A DNA stretch of 37,870 nucleotides, taken from positions 1-37,870 of the IMG/VR virus record IMGVR_UViG_3300008117_000540, one strand, 5' to 3'. Source of the DNA: a virus. Shown piece by piece: positions 1-6,921 of the stretch. The position numbers were made by a program, and so were the translations under genes. The notes beneath the pieces were generated by a model. That model made no database searches and had not been told where the DNA came from. It saw nothing but the letters and a program-made list of their open reading frames with translations. Positions within the stretch are counted from its first letter, which is position 1. Each line of letters begins with the position of its first letter.

Positions 1-5
1 TGTAC

Positions 6-34
6 AGCGCCATACCATTTGGGATGGGGGCGCT
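6..34 (+). terminator. Hairpin terminator oriented rightward
   Basis: The arms AGCGCC (6-11) and GGCGCT (29-34) pair, with an inner CCAT/ATGG helix at 15-18 and 24-27. The plus strand continues with TTTTATCATTT, a U-rich tail. On the minus strand the tail is GTACA, so the signal works for rightward transcription. It would close a plus-strand transcript arriving from outside the window and so marks a convergent junction with the leftward genes that end at 92. The interval 38-91 shows nothing else. Confidence 0.5.
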
Positions 35-91
35 TTTATCATTTCTAAGTACGCCGTCTAAAAATACTAATATTGCCACAGATAGACCCTA

Positions 92-1021
92 TCACTTGTA
101 GTGTGTAGCCGCTCTCCTTATCAGAGTGCTAGTTGATGGCAATTCCATGCCATACGTTTGTGCTTCAAATTCTTTTCGGCTTTTTGTGGAAATTTCTTTT
201 AGTTGTTTTAATGCTTGTACAACACCAGACGCTTTTCCAGCTTGCCAACGATAATTATATACATCAGCGTAGCCTTGTCCAGAGGCGCTAAATGCATATT
301 TACGACCGTGGTGAATATCTTCAAATAAAGCAGCACCTTGTTCTACAGCAAGTTTTAATGCAGCTTCGGCATTCCTTCTTGCTACATCTGTGGTTGCTGA
401 GCCAATAGATGTTAAGGCGTCAGAATACCTTGACAAAATATCGACTGCCATAGACTTATCCTGCTCCACTTTTCTATTCCATATTTGATTCTGCGGAACA
501 CCGCGAACCTCTGGCATCACAGTCCAATCATCATTCGTCAAGCTGTAAGCTGCGTATGGTTTAATGGAACGGATGTCAGACTGAACATTAACATAGAATG
601 TCAACTCAAATACATCTAGAAAATTAGAGGTAGACTGGTGAAGGGTCTGGAACCCCTCGTTGAACATTTGGGAAATCTCTTTATCGCTAAGACCTTTGTA
701 CTTAGAATTAGATTGTCTAAAACCTAAATAATTAATTCCTATTAGGCAGTCCAAGTCTGCTGGTTTACGAGCTGCGGTCCATTGGTAGCTTACGGCTGAG
801 CCAGCTAGCCAAACATGGGCAAAGGCCTCAGGGTTGTAATAACTCTGTTTTAAATGGTCAAATAGGATTCTTAAAATTAAAGAACGGATGTGGGGTACAA
901 TTTTGCCGTTTCTGAACAACCTAGGGTCTAAACCAGCTCCAGGTGTGCTGAAGTATGAAGTTTCCGACGGCTCTAGTTTGACTGGCTCTGCCTGCCGTAC
1001 CAGCGCGTCGTAATAGTTCAT
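92..1021 (-). CDS. Nucleotidyltransferase-like protein
   Basis: Protein of 309 aa. Residues 70-100 hold the helical GS motif (G74-S75) followed by an Asp-x-Asp pair (D89, D91) in a hydrophobic strand, the pattern of the MNT/Pol beta nucleotidyltransferase superfamily. An acidic residue near 135-139 may be the third metal ligand. The C-terminal half is helical and charged and has no family I recognise. Such enzymes transfer a nucleotide to protein, RNA or small molecules; the substrate here is unknown. There is no Shine-Dalgarno before the ATG. Instead a TATAAT lies exactly 6 nt upstream, so the mRNA may be leaderless. It is the last leftward gene and faces a rightward terminator. The fold is fairly likely, the activity unproven. 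Confidence 0.5.
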   Translation of the reverse strand: MNYYDALVRQAEPVKLEPSETSYFSTPGAGLDPRLFRNGKIVPHIRSLILRILFDHLKQSYYNPEAFAHVWLAGSAVSYQWTAARKPADLDCLIGINYLGFRQSNSKYKGLSDKEISQMFNEGFQTLHQSTSNFLDVFELTFYVNVQSDIRSIKPYAAYSLTNDDWTVMPEVRGVPQNQIWNRKVEQDKSMAVDILSRYSDALTSIGSATTDVARRNAEAALKLAVEQGAALFEDIHHGRKYAFSASGQGYADVYNYRWQAGKASGVVQALKQLKEISTKSRKEFEAQTYGMELPSTSTLIRRAATHYK

Positions 1022-1027
1022 CTAGGT

Positions 1028-1033
1028 ATTATA
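1028..1033 (-). promoter_or_regulatory. Candidate leaderless promoter -10 (TATAAT)
   Basis: On the minus strand TATAAT is followed by six bases and then the ATG at 1021. A transcript starting 7 nt past the hexamer would begin at the A of the start codon, the usual geometry of leaderless genes in Actinobacteria. There is no good -35 and no Shine-Dalgarno. The hexamer overlaps the stop codon of the preceding gene. Confidence 0.35.
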
Positions 1034-1247
1034 GTTCTTTTTCCCGCCGCTCTTTGTACATAACATCGGTATCAGCAATGAATTTGCTTGGATGCTCTGC
1101 TCTATCTGTCTTTATTGGAGTCATATAGCCACATTGACTGTGTGCATTAATAAATTGCTGTGCCCACATCATGACCATTGATTCGTTTTCTTCGACTTCT
1201 GCTTGAAAAGATGCCACGCACACGCATGTCATTTCTACGAACGCCAT
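1029..1247 (-). CDS. Small hypothetical protein, 72 aa
   Basis: Protein of 72 aa with no recognised family. Cysteines at 8, 10 and 39 and a cluster of Met around 24-27 are visible, and the C-terminus is rich in Glu, Arg and Lys. The ATG is preceded by a purine-rich AGGGGGTAGG a few bases upstream, which supports the start. A TATACT hexamer in the 65-bp gap to the next gene upstream could be a -10, but no -35 matches it. It ends 7 bp before the nucleotidyltransferase-like gene. Confidence 0.6.
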   Translation of the reverse strand: MAFVEMTCVCVASFQAEVEENESMVMMWAQQFINAHSQCGYMTPIKTDRAEHPSKFIADTDVMYKERREKEL

Positions 1248-1312
1248 TGAGACCTACCCCCTTGAAGTGTACTTACAGTATACTCCTGAGGTACAGGCTA
1301 AATACTGGCTTA

Positions 1313-1597
1313 CTATTCGCCAGAAATCAACGGCTTTATCAAATCCAGGACCTGATAGGCAATTGCGGACTGGTTCATGCTGTCTACTATGTCCTGACAC
1401 CCGTGTTTAATGTCATCTAGGCTTGCCTGACGGTCCACAGTAAGGGTGGTTGACAGGTCTGCCGTTGCGTACCAGTCTCCGCTTGGTCTCTTTACAATAA
1501 TAAAAGCTGTAATTCCTCCGTTGTCATCTGCAGGTATATTTTCTGCAATTCCTTCTTCTGGTATTACAACTGCGTCTTCAATAACTTCTTCGCTCAT
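1313..1597 (-). CDS. Hypothetical acidic protein, 94 aa
   Basis: Protein of 94 aa, not recognised. The first 30 residues are very acidic and probably disordered. Residues 28-50 alternate hydrophobic and polar residues like two beta strands (AFIIVKRPSG, then WYATADLS), and the C-terminus is predicted helical. AAAGGAC lies 7-8 nt before the ATG. The start overlaps the stop of the upstream cysteine-rich gene by 4 nt, so translation is probably coupled. Confidence 0.6.
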   Translation of the reverse strand: MSEEVIEDAVVIPEEGIAENIPADDNGGITAFIIVKRPSGDWYATADLSTTLTVDRQASLDDIKHGCQDIVDSMNQSAIAYQVLDLIKPLISGE

Positions 1598-2154
1598 TTA
1601 TATAGTCCTTTACTTTCGTTAAACTTCTTCATGTTGTATGACTTAACAGGGCAAAAATCACACAAATGCATTTTTGGCATCTTACTAGGGTCAAGTCCAG
1701 CTTCCCTACGGTCCTTAGATGTTTCTGGTTTTAACACTTTCTTTTCTGACTTGTAGTCAGAACACTGACCCTGCGGACGATTGTGCTCGGCATAGCAACG
1801 CATTGCATCTGCGGAATAATTGTCCTTGGTGTCATAGAAATTTGTACCAAATACATCAAGGCCAGGTGAACCTTTTTGAAATTGCTCAGTAATTTGCCGT
1901 TTTCCATCTGGGTGTTGCCAAATAACTAAATCAGCATCAGCCAGGGTGCCTTTATGGTCTGGACCATGTCGGTCAACTACTGCATGTAGAAATGGATTAC
2001 GGTTCTGGTCATGACCTGGTCTATCTGTGTTTGGGAATCGGTCATCATAAGGAATCTCTTCTACCGACTTGCAGGTAAAACAAGCAAGCAATAGAACTTT
2101 TGGCCGCTTTTCAGGCGGCGTATCTTTATTTAAGTAGGATAGGTCAAGTACCAT
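1594..2154 (-). CDS. Cysteine-rich hypothetical protein, 186 aa
   Basis: Protein of 186 aa. It has a CxxC pair at 25/28 right after a hydrophobic strand (LLLAC), then C120, C131 and a second CxxC at 165/168. The last four cysteines could hold a zinc ion or an Fe-S cluster. The middle contains many His and Asp residues (HDQNRNPFLHAVVDRHGPDH). I do not recognise the family and assign no function. The arrangement of a nucleic-acid-sized domain closed by C-terminal cysteines recalls Fe-S nucleases, but no PD-(D/E)XK motif is evident, so this is not a call. Confidence 0.6.
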   Translation of the reverse strand: MVLDLSYLNKDTPPEKRPKVLLLACFTCKSVEEIPYDDRFPNTDRPGHDQNRNPFLHAVVDRHGPDHKGTLADADLVIWQHPDGKRQITEQFQKGSPGLDVFGTNFYDTKDNYSADAMRCYAEHNRPQGQCSDYKSEKKVLKPETSKDRREAGLDPSKMPKMHLCDFCPVKSYNMKKFNESKGLYK

Positions 2155-2188
2155 GCGAACAGCCTACCACAGAACTAAAGGATGTCTA

Positions 2189-2644
2189 CTATCCCCGTGC
2201 TTTCTTAATTTGCGCGTTTCGTTTGGCTATTGCCTCTGAGGTATCTTTACGCTTGGCTGAACGTTCTTGGTCTACGTTTAATTTATCGGCTACTGCCTTT
2301 ACTGGACTTGTTTCCTTTGGTTTTTTTGAGACGAGTGGCCCAGCAGCCATAGCATCGCTAATAAGCCTACTGCGTCTTTGCTCTGGAGCACTAGCATTTT
2401 TTCCTGGCTTACGTGTTGCTGTTTTTGGTACAGAAAACAAGCCTCCGCTGTGAATAGCAAGCCCTTCTACGTAATTAGGGTGCTCTGTGTTAGCGGAGGC
2501 GCCGAGTAACGCCCTGTGGGATGGTGACTCTTTATCGAACTTAATGAATTGGTGTTCTCTAGGGTTCAGCGCAGGTTTGGCTGAAAGTTTAATCTCACCT
2601 TTTTCATCTCTTGTTCCAGAGAACTGCATCTCAGTGGGGTTCAC
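2189..2644 (-). CDS. Basic, probably disordered hypothetical protein, 151 aa
   Basis: Protein of 151 aa, strongly basic in its second half (Lys, Arg, Ala, Ser) and poor in hydrophobic core residues. It starts with GTG, which overlaps the TGA of the upstream 63-aa gene (GTGA). It is the downstream end of a run of eight small genes from 4686 to 2189. No family is recognised. Basic unstructured proteins in phages may bind nucleic acid or be packaged, but nothing in the sequence decides this. Confidence 0.6.
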   Translation of the reverse strand: MNPTEMQFSGTRDEKGEIKLSAKPALNPREHQFIKFDKESPSHRALLGASANTEHPNYVEGLAIHSGGLFSVPKTATRKPGKNASAPEQRRSRLISDAMAAGPLVSKKPKETSPVKAVADKLNVDQERSAKRKDTSEAIAKRNAQIKKARG

Positions 2645-2832
2645 TTTTTATTCCTTAGTTTATTGACAGCAGACATACCACCTTTATCAAAGGCAGCTTC
2701 TTCTGCTTGATGAGCTTCTTGACGTGCTTTTGCCGCATAAAAATCATCTGGGCTTACTAATGCCCCCATGCCAACAGGTGTAGGCCATGGCCCACCCTGT
2801 CTTTTAATATCCGTTTCTCGACGCTGGGGCAT
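2641..2832 (-). CDS. Small basic hypothetical protein, 63 aa
   Basis: Protein of 63 aa with a Pro/Gly-rich first third and a helical, Ala/Glu-rich middle (residues 32-50). No family recognised. The ATG lies 29 bp inside the upstream 92-aa gene, in another frame; an AGGCGG about 9 nt upstream is a possible ribosome site. It overlaps the next gene by GTGA. Confidence 0.55.
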   Translation of the reverse strand: MPQRRETDIKRQGGPWPTPVGMGALVSPDDFYAAKARQEAHQAEEAAFDKGGMSAVNKLRNKK

Positions 2833-3082
2833 TTACATGTCCGCCTGAATCTCGAGGTGTTGGGTTATTTGTTTTAATTTTTCTACCGTCTGAACCTGTT
2901 GCGGTAGCTGTTGGGTCTCCTGCAGCGACACGACGACGCTGTGCAACTTCTGAACTATCGCTATATCTTCCAACTGAAGCGCGAAGTAGCCCGAGCATAG
3001 TGTCTTTATGTGCCTTAATTGATGACTCCGTCGCTTTTGATTGACGACGTGCATCCAATTCTCTGCGGATGCCTTTAATCAT
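2804..3082 (-). CDS. Basic hypothetical protein, 92 aa
   Basis: Protein of 92 aa. The first 55 residues are an Arg/Lys-rich helix (RRELDARRQSK onward) and the rest is Gly/Thr/Asn-rich and probably disordered. No family recognised. The start overlaps the upstream stop as TAATG. A competing 73-aa reading in another frame at 2833-3054 has no ribosome site and breaks the tight overlap pattern, so I prefer this frame. Confidence 0.55.
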   Translation of the reverse strand: MIKGIRRELDARRQSKATESSIKAHKDTMLGLLRASVGRYSDSSEVAQRRRVAAGDPTATATGSDGRKIKTNNPTPRDSGGHVNAPASRNGY

Positions 3083-3291
3083 TAGTTACCCGCTGGGTTT
3101 ACTTTAGAAGTCTCTTCTGAATTAATAAATCCATAATTCATATATGGATGTAAGTCTGCACGGTTTTGTACAACAAGCTGGTCTCCCATGCCTGGTTGTA
3201 CAGTTGTATTTGGACGGCGCTTACGATACTTACCGTCTGTTGCGCCCTCGTTCATGTCTCCGTTTAGGGAGCGTGATTGATTAACTGCCAT
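3082..3291 (-). CDS. Small hypothetical protein, 69 aa
   Basis: Protein of 69 aa, polar, rich in Asn, Gly and Arg, with a basic patch at residues 21-27 (KYRKRRP). No hydrophobic core and no known family are visible. It is joined to its neighbours by one-base overlaps on both sides (TAATG type), so it belongs to the same transcript as the other small genes here. Confidence 0.55.
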   Translation of the reverse strand: MAVNQSRSLNGDMNEGATDGKYRKRRPNTTVQPGMGDQLVVQNRADLHPYMNYGFINSEETSKVNPAGN

Positions 3292-3503
3292 TATGCCATC
3301 CGTCCTTTAACTAGTCTTGCTGCCTTACGTCGAGTACAACCTGGGCATAGACTCTGGTCTTTCAATGATTGTACTGGGTTCATTGAAATACCACATGCCT
3401 TACAGGCCTTGGTGCCGTTATAAATCGTCTCTAAAGACACATCTGTAGCCCCTGCCATGCCTTCGCCCGTGCTATCTGTGAAAAGTCCTGGGTCTTTGCT
3501 CAT
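3291..3503 (-). CDS. Zinc-ribbon protein, 70 aa
   Basis: Protein of 70 aa. Two CxxC knuckles (C34/C37 and C53/C56) separated by 15 residues form a zinc ribbon, followed by a basic tail (TRRKAARLVKGR). Such minimal ribbons often bind nucleic acid or RNA polymerase; the target is not known. The first 30 residues are polar and flexible. It overlaps both neighbours by a few bases and is the only member of the 4686-2189 small-gene run with a recognisable fold. Confidence 0.6.
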   Translation of the reverse strand: MSKDPGLFTDSTGEGMAGATDVSLETIYNGTKACKACGISMNPVQSLKDQSLCPGCTRRKAARLVKGRMA

Positions 3504-3751
3504 TTTAAACCTGCATTCTTGTGTATTTTAGAAACTCTGTTATCTGATGTTGGTTGAATAGCAGGTACGTCCTTATCTCTGTGGGCTAATCTTGATGAAC
3601 GTCCGTGCGAAGCTACCGCTCTATCACTCCAACCTGAACTAAGGTCGGCTGCCTCTTCCCACGTAATTTTTTGGTCGCGGTTTAGAGCGATAATAACATC
3701 TTTTAAGACGGGCTCTTTACCTTCTTTAAAGTCTTGATTATTACGTGGCAC
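3500..3751 (-). CDS. Small hypothetical protein, 83 aa
   Basis: Protein of 83 aa. Residues 14-40 look folded (VLKDVIIALNRDQKITWEEA), a helix then a turn, with some resemblance to the first helices of an HTH. The rest is basic and polar. No family is recognised and the HTH reading is weak. It overlaps its neighbours by 1 to 4 bases. Confidence 0.55.
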   Translation of the reverse strand: MPRNNQDFKEGKEPVLKDVIIALNRDQKITWEEAADLSSGWSDRAVASHGRSSRLAHRDKDVPAIQPTSDNRVSKIHKNAGLK

Positions 3752-4143
3752 TATACTGAGCCTCCTAATGTGTTGCGGCTAGTAGATTGCGGAGTGTTAG
3801 GTGTGTTGGAGAAGTCAGACTCCACACGTTGACCTGCTTGGTTTCCGCTTCTACCTGGTAGGTCAATAATATCTCGAATGCCTATTTCTTCTGTAACAAA
3901 TCCATACCTGTCTGGAAACAGGTTAACCTGTGGAAGGTTAGGACGTACGTATTCTTGTACCTCTTCACTTGTCATAGTCCATGTAGCAAGCGCCTGATTA
4001 AGTAAACGGTCTTGGTTAGACTGAAAAGGTCCAAGGTAATCCTGTGGTGGGAACGCAGCCTCAATCGGTGTGTGATAAGGCTTGCGGCCGTCATCCTGCC
4101 ACGGCTTGCGGCCGTAGGTACCGTCTGCATATTTACCTGGCAT
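3751..4143 (-). CDS. Hypothetical protein, 130 aa
   Basis: Protein of 130 aa. The N-terminus carries a short internal duplication, GRKPWQDD then GRKPYHTP, encoded by a near-direct DNA repeat around 4077-4120. Residues 30-95 contain aromatic and hydrophobic residues compatible with a fold. The C-terminal 35 residues are Asn/Thr/Ser-rich. No family recognised. It lies 3 bp downstream of the 179-aa gene, so the two are probably cotranslated. Confidence 0.6.
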   Translation of the reverse strand: MPGKYADGTYGRKPWQDDGRKPYHTPIEAAFPPQDYLGPFQSNQDRLLNQALATWTMTSEEVQEYVRPNLPQVNLFPDRYGFVTEEIGIRDIIDLPGRSGNQAGQRVESDFSNTPNTPQSTSRNTLGGSV

Positions 4144-4146
4144 TTT

Positions 4147-4686
4147 TTACTTCCACTGTGGTCGCATACGAGACATTTGCTCTACGCGTACTTTGTTAAT
4201 GTTGTATGGAGAATCGCTTCTTACTGATGGACCCGCTTTACCATCATTAGGTAGATGAGGAGCTGGAACTAGTGTGGTTACTTCTACATTTCTTTTTACA
4301 CGATAAACGTTACCGTCTTTGGTAGCTTTCATCTGACGTTCAATACCACGCATGTTATCTAATCCTGCTGGGTAATAGTAATCAGACTGGTCAATGCGCT
4401 CACCGCGGTGAACACCACGTTGGTAGGAACGCTGTCCTATTCTAACTTTAAGTGAGTCTGATACACGTTCTGACTGTCCGTTGGGGCGACCGCGGTCATC
4501 GCGACGTGTTCGTATCGTGCCTAAATAACCGTCTGGATATTCAGCTTGTGGAACACGGCCAACACCAAGGCGCAGAAAGTCAAGCTCTGAACGAGCAACA
4601 GGAGTACCACCGCCACCATAATTGGTGTAGGTGCCGTACATGCCATTGGCACCTAAGTTCTGCGTATTTTGATGTGGATTAGGCAT
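4147..4686 (-). CDS. Tyr/Arg/Gly-rich hypothetical protein, 179 aa
   Basis: Protein of 179 aa, rich in Gly, Tyr, Asn and Arg and basic overall, with a glycine run at residues 25-28. It has no clear hydrophobic core and no recognised family; a virion-associated or nucleic-acid-bound role is possible but unproven. There is no Shine-Dalgarno. A TATGAT hexamer 6 nt before the ATG suggests a leaderless transcript that would start the run of small genes down to 2189. Confidence 0.55.
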   Translation of the reverse strand: MPNPHQNTQNLGANGMYGTYTNYGGGGTPVARSELDFLRLGVGRVPQAEYPDGYLGTIRTRRDDRGRPNGQSERVSDSLKVRIGQRSYQRGVHRGERIDQSDYYYPAGLDNMRGIERQMKATKDGNVYRVKRNVEVTTLVPAPHLPNDGKAGPSVRSDSPYNINKVRVEQMSRMRPQWK

Positions 4687-4692
4687 GCATCA

Positions 4693-4698
4693 ATCATA
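4693..4698 (-). promoter_or_regulatory. Candidate leaderless promoter -10 (TATGAT)
   Basis: TATGAT on the minus strand is followed by six bases and the ATG at 4686, the same spacing as at 1028-1033 and 16959-16964. No -35 and no ribosome site are seen. A perfect 6-bp hairpin (CCTGTA-AAAC-TACAGG on the plus strand, 4701-4716) sits just upstream over the stop codon of the phosphoesterase gene. Confidence 0.35.
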
Positions 4699-4709
4699 CG
4701 CCTGTAAAA

Positions 4710-5741
4710 CTACAGGGTCGCTGTAAACTCTTTGCCTTCGTAAACAGCCCAGCCATCCATGATGTGGATAGGCTGTAAAGTGAACGAATCGTCAGGTCTG
4801 ACCCAACCAATCATCACTCCTTGCTGCCAGTCTTCCCAGTGTTTAACTGGTCGACCGTTATCGGTAAGACCAGAGCCGTATGAAGGAACCGCGCCATCAA
4901 TTCGGCATAGGCATCCAGGGCTTGCAGACACACTGCGGATAGGACCATCTTGGTCATGCACAGTCTTGTACTGCATCTCTTGTCTGTGGACATGTCCAAA
5001 CACTGTTGAGATGTGTGGGTTTTTATTTATATAAGCGCTTGCTGTTGAGCCACCTGAACGCACTGTAGTTCCATGAATAGCGCGAAGGTATTTGGTTACC
5101 CAATACTCTCCTGCTGGGTAGGCGCCTACATATTCAACCTTAATGTCATCTAGACGTAGAAGGTATGGAATGGACATGACAGGCCAGTCTTCTGGCTTTG
5201 ACGCTGCCCTCTTAATTCCTTTGGCTGCCATGGCATTCATTACTACAAATTTATTCATGCGGCAATCATGGTTTCCTTCTAACAAAACAATCTTTGCGTC
5301 TGGGCAAGTAGCTCTTTGTTTTGCTAGTAGGTTGTGGCCGTAATCAAGTGCTGGTTGTACTGTGTGGGCAAACATTTCTTCTTGTGCGTACTTGCCCATG
5401 GTTGGTAAATCTAAGTAATCCCCCAGATGAATAATTTCATCTACGCCATATTTTTCTTCTAGATACGCAAGTAATTGGAAGTGAACATCAATCGCTGCTT
5501 CATCATGGAATGGGTCTAGTGTTCCGTCTTCGTATTTACGATAACCAATCTGTGGGTCTGGCACGAACATTATTAAACGTGTGCCATCTTTTTTACCCTT
5601 GCGTTCTTTATATGTTGCTGGCTTAATTATTGTTGGCTTTGCTGGTTGTACTGGAGGCCAAGCCCAATCTACGCTAGGTGCAGCAACTACTTGTTCTTCT
5701 ATAGCTTTATCTAATAAATCCCCTATAGACATTTTTGTCAT
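4710..5741 (-). CDS. Calcineurin-like metallophosphoesterase
   Basis: Protein of 343 aa. The metal-binding signature of the calcineurin-like superfamily is complete: D62-P-Q64, G107-D108 with D111, G156-N-H-D159, H223 and G249-H-V-H252. These residues hold two divalent metals and hydrolyse phosphomono- or diesters. The first 50 residues are an extension before the fold. Substrate is not readable; phage members include nucleases and nucleotide phosphodiesterases. The start overlaps the upstream stop as TAATG. It shares the promoter at 6083-6111 with the 100-aa protein before it. Confidence 0.85.
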   Translation of the reverse strand: MTKMSIGDLLDKAIEEQVVAAPSVDWAWPPVQPAKPTIIKPATYKERKGKKDGTRLIMFVPDPQIGYRKYEDGTLDPFHDEAAIDVHFQLLAYLEEKYGVDEIIHLGDYLDLPTMGKYAQEEMFAHTVQPALDYGHNLLAKQRATCPDAKIVLLEGNHDCRMNKFVVMNAMAAKGIKRAASKPEDWPVMSIPYLLRLDDIKVEYVGAYPAGEYWVTKYLRAIHGTTVRSGGSTASAYINKNPHISTVFGHVHRQEMQYKTVHDQDGPIRSVSASPGCLCRIDGAVPSYGSGLTDNGRPVKHWEDWQQGVMIGWVRPDDSFTLQPIHIMDGWAVYEGKEFTATL

Positions 5742-6043
5742 TAGTTCAGTTCTTTCTCTTGTTTATAGCATGAGCACTTTTTTCTAAAGTGATTGTAAAA
5801 CGTGGTCCTTTGTAAAGGTATCTCTGGGTACACTTCTTTAATTGCAAAAAAGTAATTAGACATATCTACAAGGATTTTCTGACCACCGAATGCTTTATAC
5901 ATTCGTTCAACTGTTTCTTCATCAACAGTCTCTAACCATCTAGCGCATATGCATCCGCCTGCGCTTCTACGTCTCTTAGGATTAGTTTCTAATTCGGTTA
6001 ACAAATCACCAAGACTCTTTTTGTCCGATAGTTTCGGCACCAC
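5741..6043 (-). CDS. Hypothetical HTH-like protein, 100 aa
   Basis: Protein of 100 aa. The stretch 75-92 (PEIPLQRTTFYNHFRKKC) resembles the recognition-helix end of a helix-turn-helix, with positive residues. Two CxC pairs (residues 31-33 and near 92-94) may bind a metal. It begins with GTG; AAAGGAA 6-7 nt upstream supports that start. It is the first gene after the best promoter in the window and precedes the metallophosphoesterase. DNA binding is an inference; the family is not recognised. Confidence 0.6.
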   Translation of the reverse strand: MVPKLSDKKSLGDLLTELETNPKRRRSAGGCICARWLETVDEETVERMYKAFGGQKILVDMSNYFFAIKEVYPEIPLQRTTFYNHFRKKCSCYKQEKELN

Positions 6044-6082
6044 AAGTTCCTTTCATCCCGTCTTGCACTGCATCTTAAGCGT

Positions 6083-6111
6083 ATCATAAAGAATCACTAG
6101 TGGTATGTAAA
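6083..6111 (-). promoter_or_regulatory. Sigma70-type promoter, TTTACA-17-TATGAT
   Basis: On the minus strand a -35 TTTACA (6106-6111) and a -10 TATGAT (6083-6088) are 17 bp apart, the optimal spacing. Transcription would start near 6076, about 33 nt before the GTG at 6043. The -35 directly follows the terminator hairpin at 6114-6143, so one transcript ends where the next begins. It drives the HTH-like and phosphoesterase genes. Confidence 0.6.
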
Positions 6112-6113
6112 GT

Positions 6114-6143
6114 AGCCCCCTGCAAAAATATTTGCAGGGGGCT
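6114..6143 (-). terminator. Strong hairpin after the Hsp20 gene
   Basis: A perfect 13-bp stem, AGCCCCCTGCAAA with TTTGCAGGGGGCT, closes a 4-nt AATA loop. On the minus strand it lies downstream of the Hsp20 stop codon (6250). The U tail is weak (CTACTTTAC), but the stem is very stable. It insulates the Hsp20 unit from the promoter at 6083-6111. Confidence 0.65.
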
Positions 6144-6210
6144 TTGTACAAGAGGGGGGAGTCGTACTATAACATGGTTACTGTCAGTCTTGCAATATTA
6201 TAATAAGATT

Positions 6211-6250
6211 GTTGGACAACCATGGACATCTATGTACAACCATGAACAAC
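6211..6250 (-). repeat. Four tandem decamers, consensus GTTGTNCATG
   Basis: Read on the minus strand from 6250 to 6211 the sequence is GTTGTTCATG, GTTGTACATA, GATGTCCATG, GTTGTCCAAC. The array begins at the last base of the Hsp20 stop codon. A 10-bp period puts each copy on the same helix face, as for tandem protein-binding sites. Between it and the terminator a TATAAT (6197-6202, minus) could start a short RNA, but no -35 accompanies it. Confidence 0.5.
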
Positions 6251-6786
6251 TATTCTATTGAAATAGTCTTAGCTTTCTTAGCCTCTGGAACGATTCTCTC
6301 TAGTGCGATGGTCAAGAACCCGTCCTCTAGCTTAGCACCGTTTACTACCACGTCGTCTGACACGGCAAAACGTTGCAAGAAAGTACGGCCAGCTATGCCT
6401 TTGTAGGCGTAAGTTGCCTCGTTCTCCTCTTCCTTTTCTCCCGATACGGTAATAACATTTTCTTTATACTCAATGTTAATTTCAGACTTCTTGAACCCCG
6501 CAACCGCCAGTTCAATCTCGGCTTTGTCATTGGGTAAGGTCTTAATGTTGTATGGGGGATAGGTTGACTTGACTCTGAGGTCAAATAGCTGGTTAAACAT
6601 GTCTAGGTGTCTATCAAAACCGAAAGTCCACGGTTGAAGCATGTTATTTAGCAGTGCTAATGGGTCTACGGAACGTTCAGCAGCAATACGGTGAGCGTTT
6701 GCAACCTGTTGAGCGCCTAGTTTCATTTCTTTAGGGTGAGACCAGTCGTTGTTTCCTGACCATTGAATTGGGTAGCCTGAAGCCAT
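6250..6786 (-). CDS. Hsp20 / IbpA-like small heat-shock protein
   Basis: Protein of 178 aa. Residues about 75-178 form a full alpha-crystallin domain: YPPYNI entry, ELAVAGF, NVITVSGEK, YKGIAGRTF, then GFLTIALERIVPEAKK and the C-terminal I-x-I motif (ISI). The wording is close to E. coli IbpA. The 74-residue N-terminal arm is longer than in IbpA. These ATP-independent holdases keep unfolding proteins soluble. AAGGAGA 7 nt before the ATG is a strong ribosome site. The gene stands alone between two terminators, so it can be expressed at its own level. Small heat-shock genes occur in other large phages and may protect virion assembly, which is inference here. Confidence 0.93.
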   Translation of the reverse strand: MASGYPIQWSGNNDWSHPKEMKLGAQQVANAHRIAAERSVDPLALLNNMLQPWTFGFDRHLDMFNQLFDLRVKSTYPPYNIKTLPNDKAEIELAVAGFKKSEINIEYKENVITVSGEKEEENEATYAYKGIAGRTFLQRFAVSDDVVVNGAKLEDGFLTIALERIVPEAKKAKTISIE

Positions 6787-6844
6787 AATTTATCTCCTTA
6801 GACGATAAATGTTTAGTGACCCTCGGAATTGAGCGGTCATCAAT

Positions 6845-6850
6845 AGTATA
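6845..6850 (-). promoter_or_regulatory. Possible -10 (TATACT) for the Hsp20 gene
   Basis: TATACT on the minus strand lies about 58 bp before the Hsp20 ATG in an AT-rich interval (6841-6880) between the upstream terminator and the gene. A promoter is expected here because the gene is insulated on both sides. No convincing -35 is seen, so the exact site is uncertain. Confidence 0.3.
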
Positions 6851-6888
6851 CAACATTCTAAATTTAAATATATTCCTGTAAATGCAAA

Positions 6889-6908
6889 AGGCCCCCTTGC
6901 GGGGGCCT
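6889..6908 (-). terminator. Rho-independent terminator after the 114-aa gene
   Basis: An 8-bp perfect stem AGGCCCCC/GGGGGCCT closes a TTGC loop. On the minus strand the stem runs straight into CTTTTGCATTT, a proper U-rich tail. It lies 14 bp past the stop codon at 6922. Confidence 0.8.
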
Positions 6909-6921
6909 AAGCTATTAAGTT

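Noticed and set aside
2100-2453. Plus-strand open frame of 117 codons
   Set aside because: It is antisense to the well-coupled minus-strand genes, shows no ribosome site and no protein-like pattern.
2833-3054. Alternative minus-strand frame of 73 codons
   Set aside because: It lies within the 92-aa gene, has no ribosome site and breaks the chain of short overlaps.
4701-4716. Terminator after the phosphoesterase gene
   Set aside because: A 6-bp stem with no U tail that overlaps the stop codon; too weak to call.
5741-6043. Terminase small subunit
   Set aside because: Only a vague HTH resemblance, and no terminase large subunit gene is nearby.
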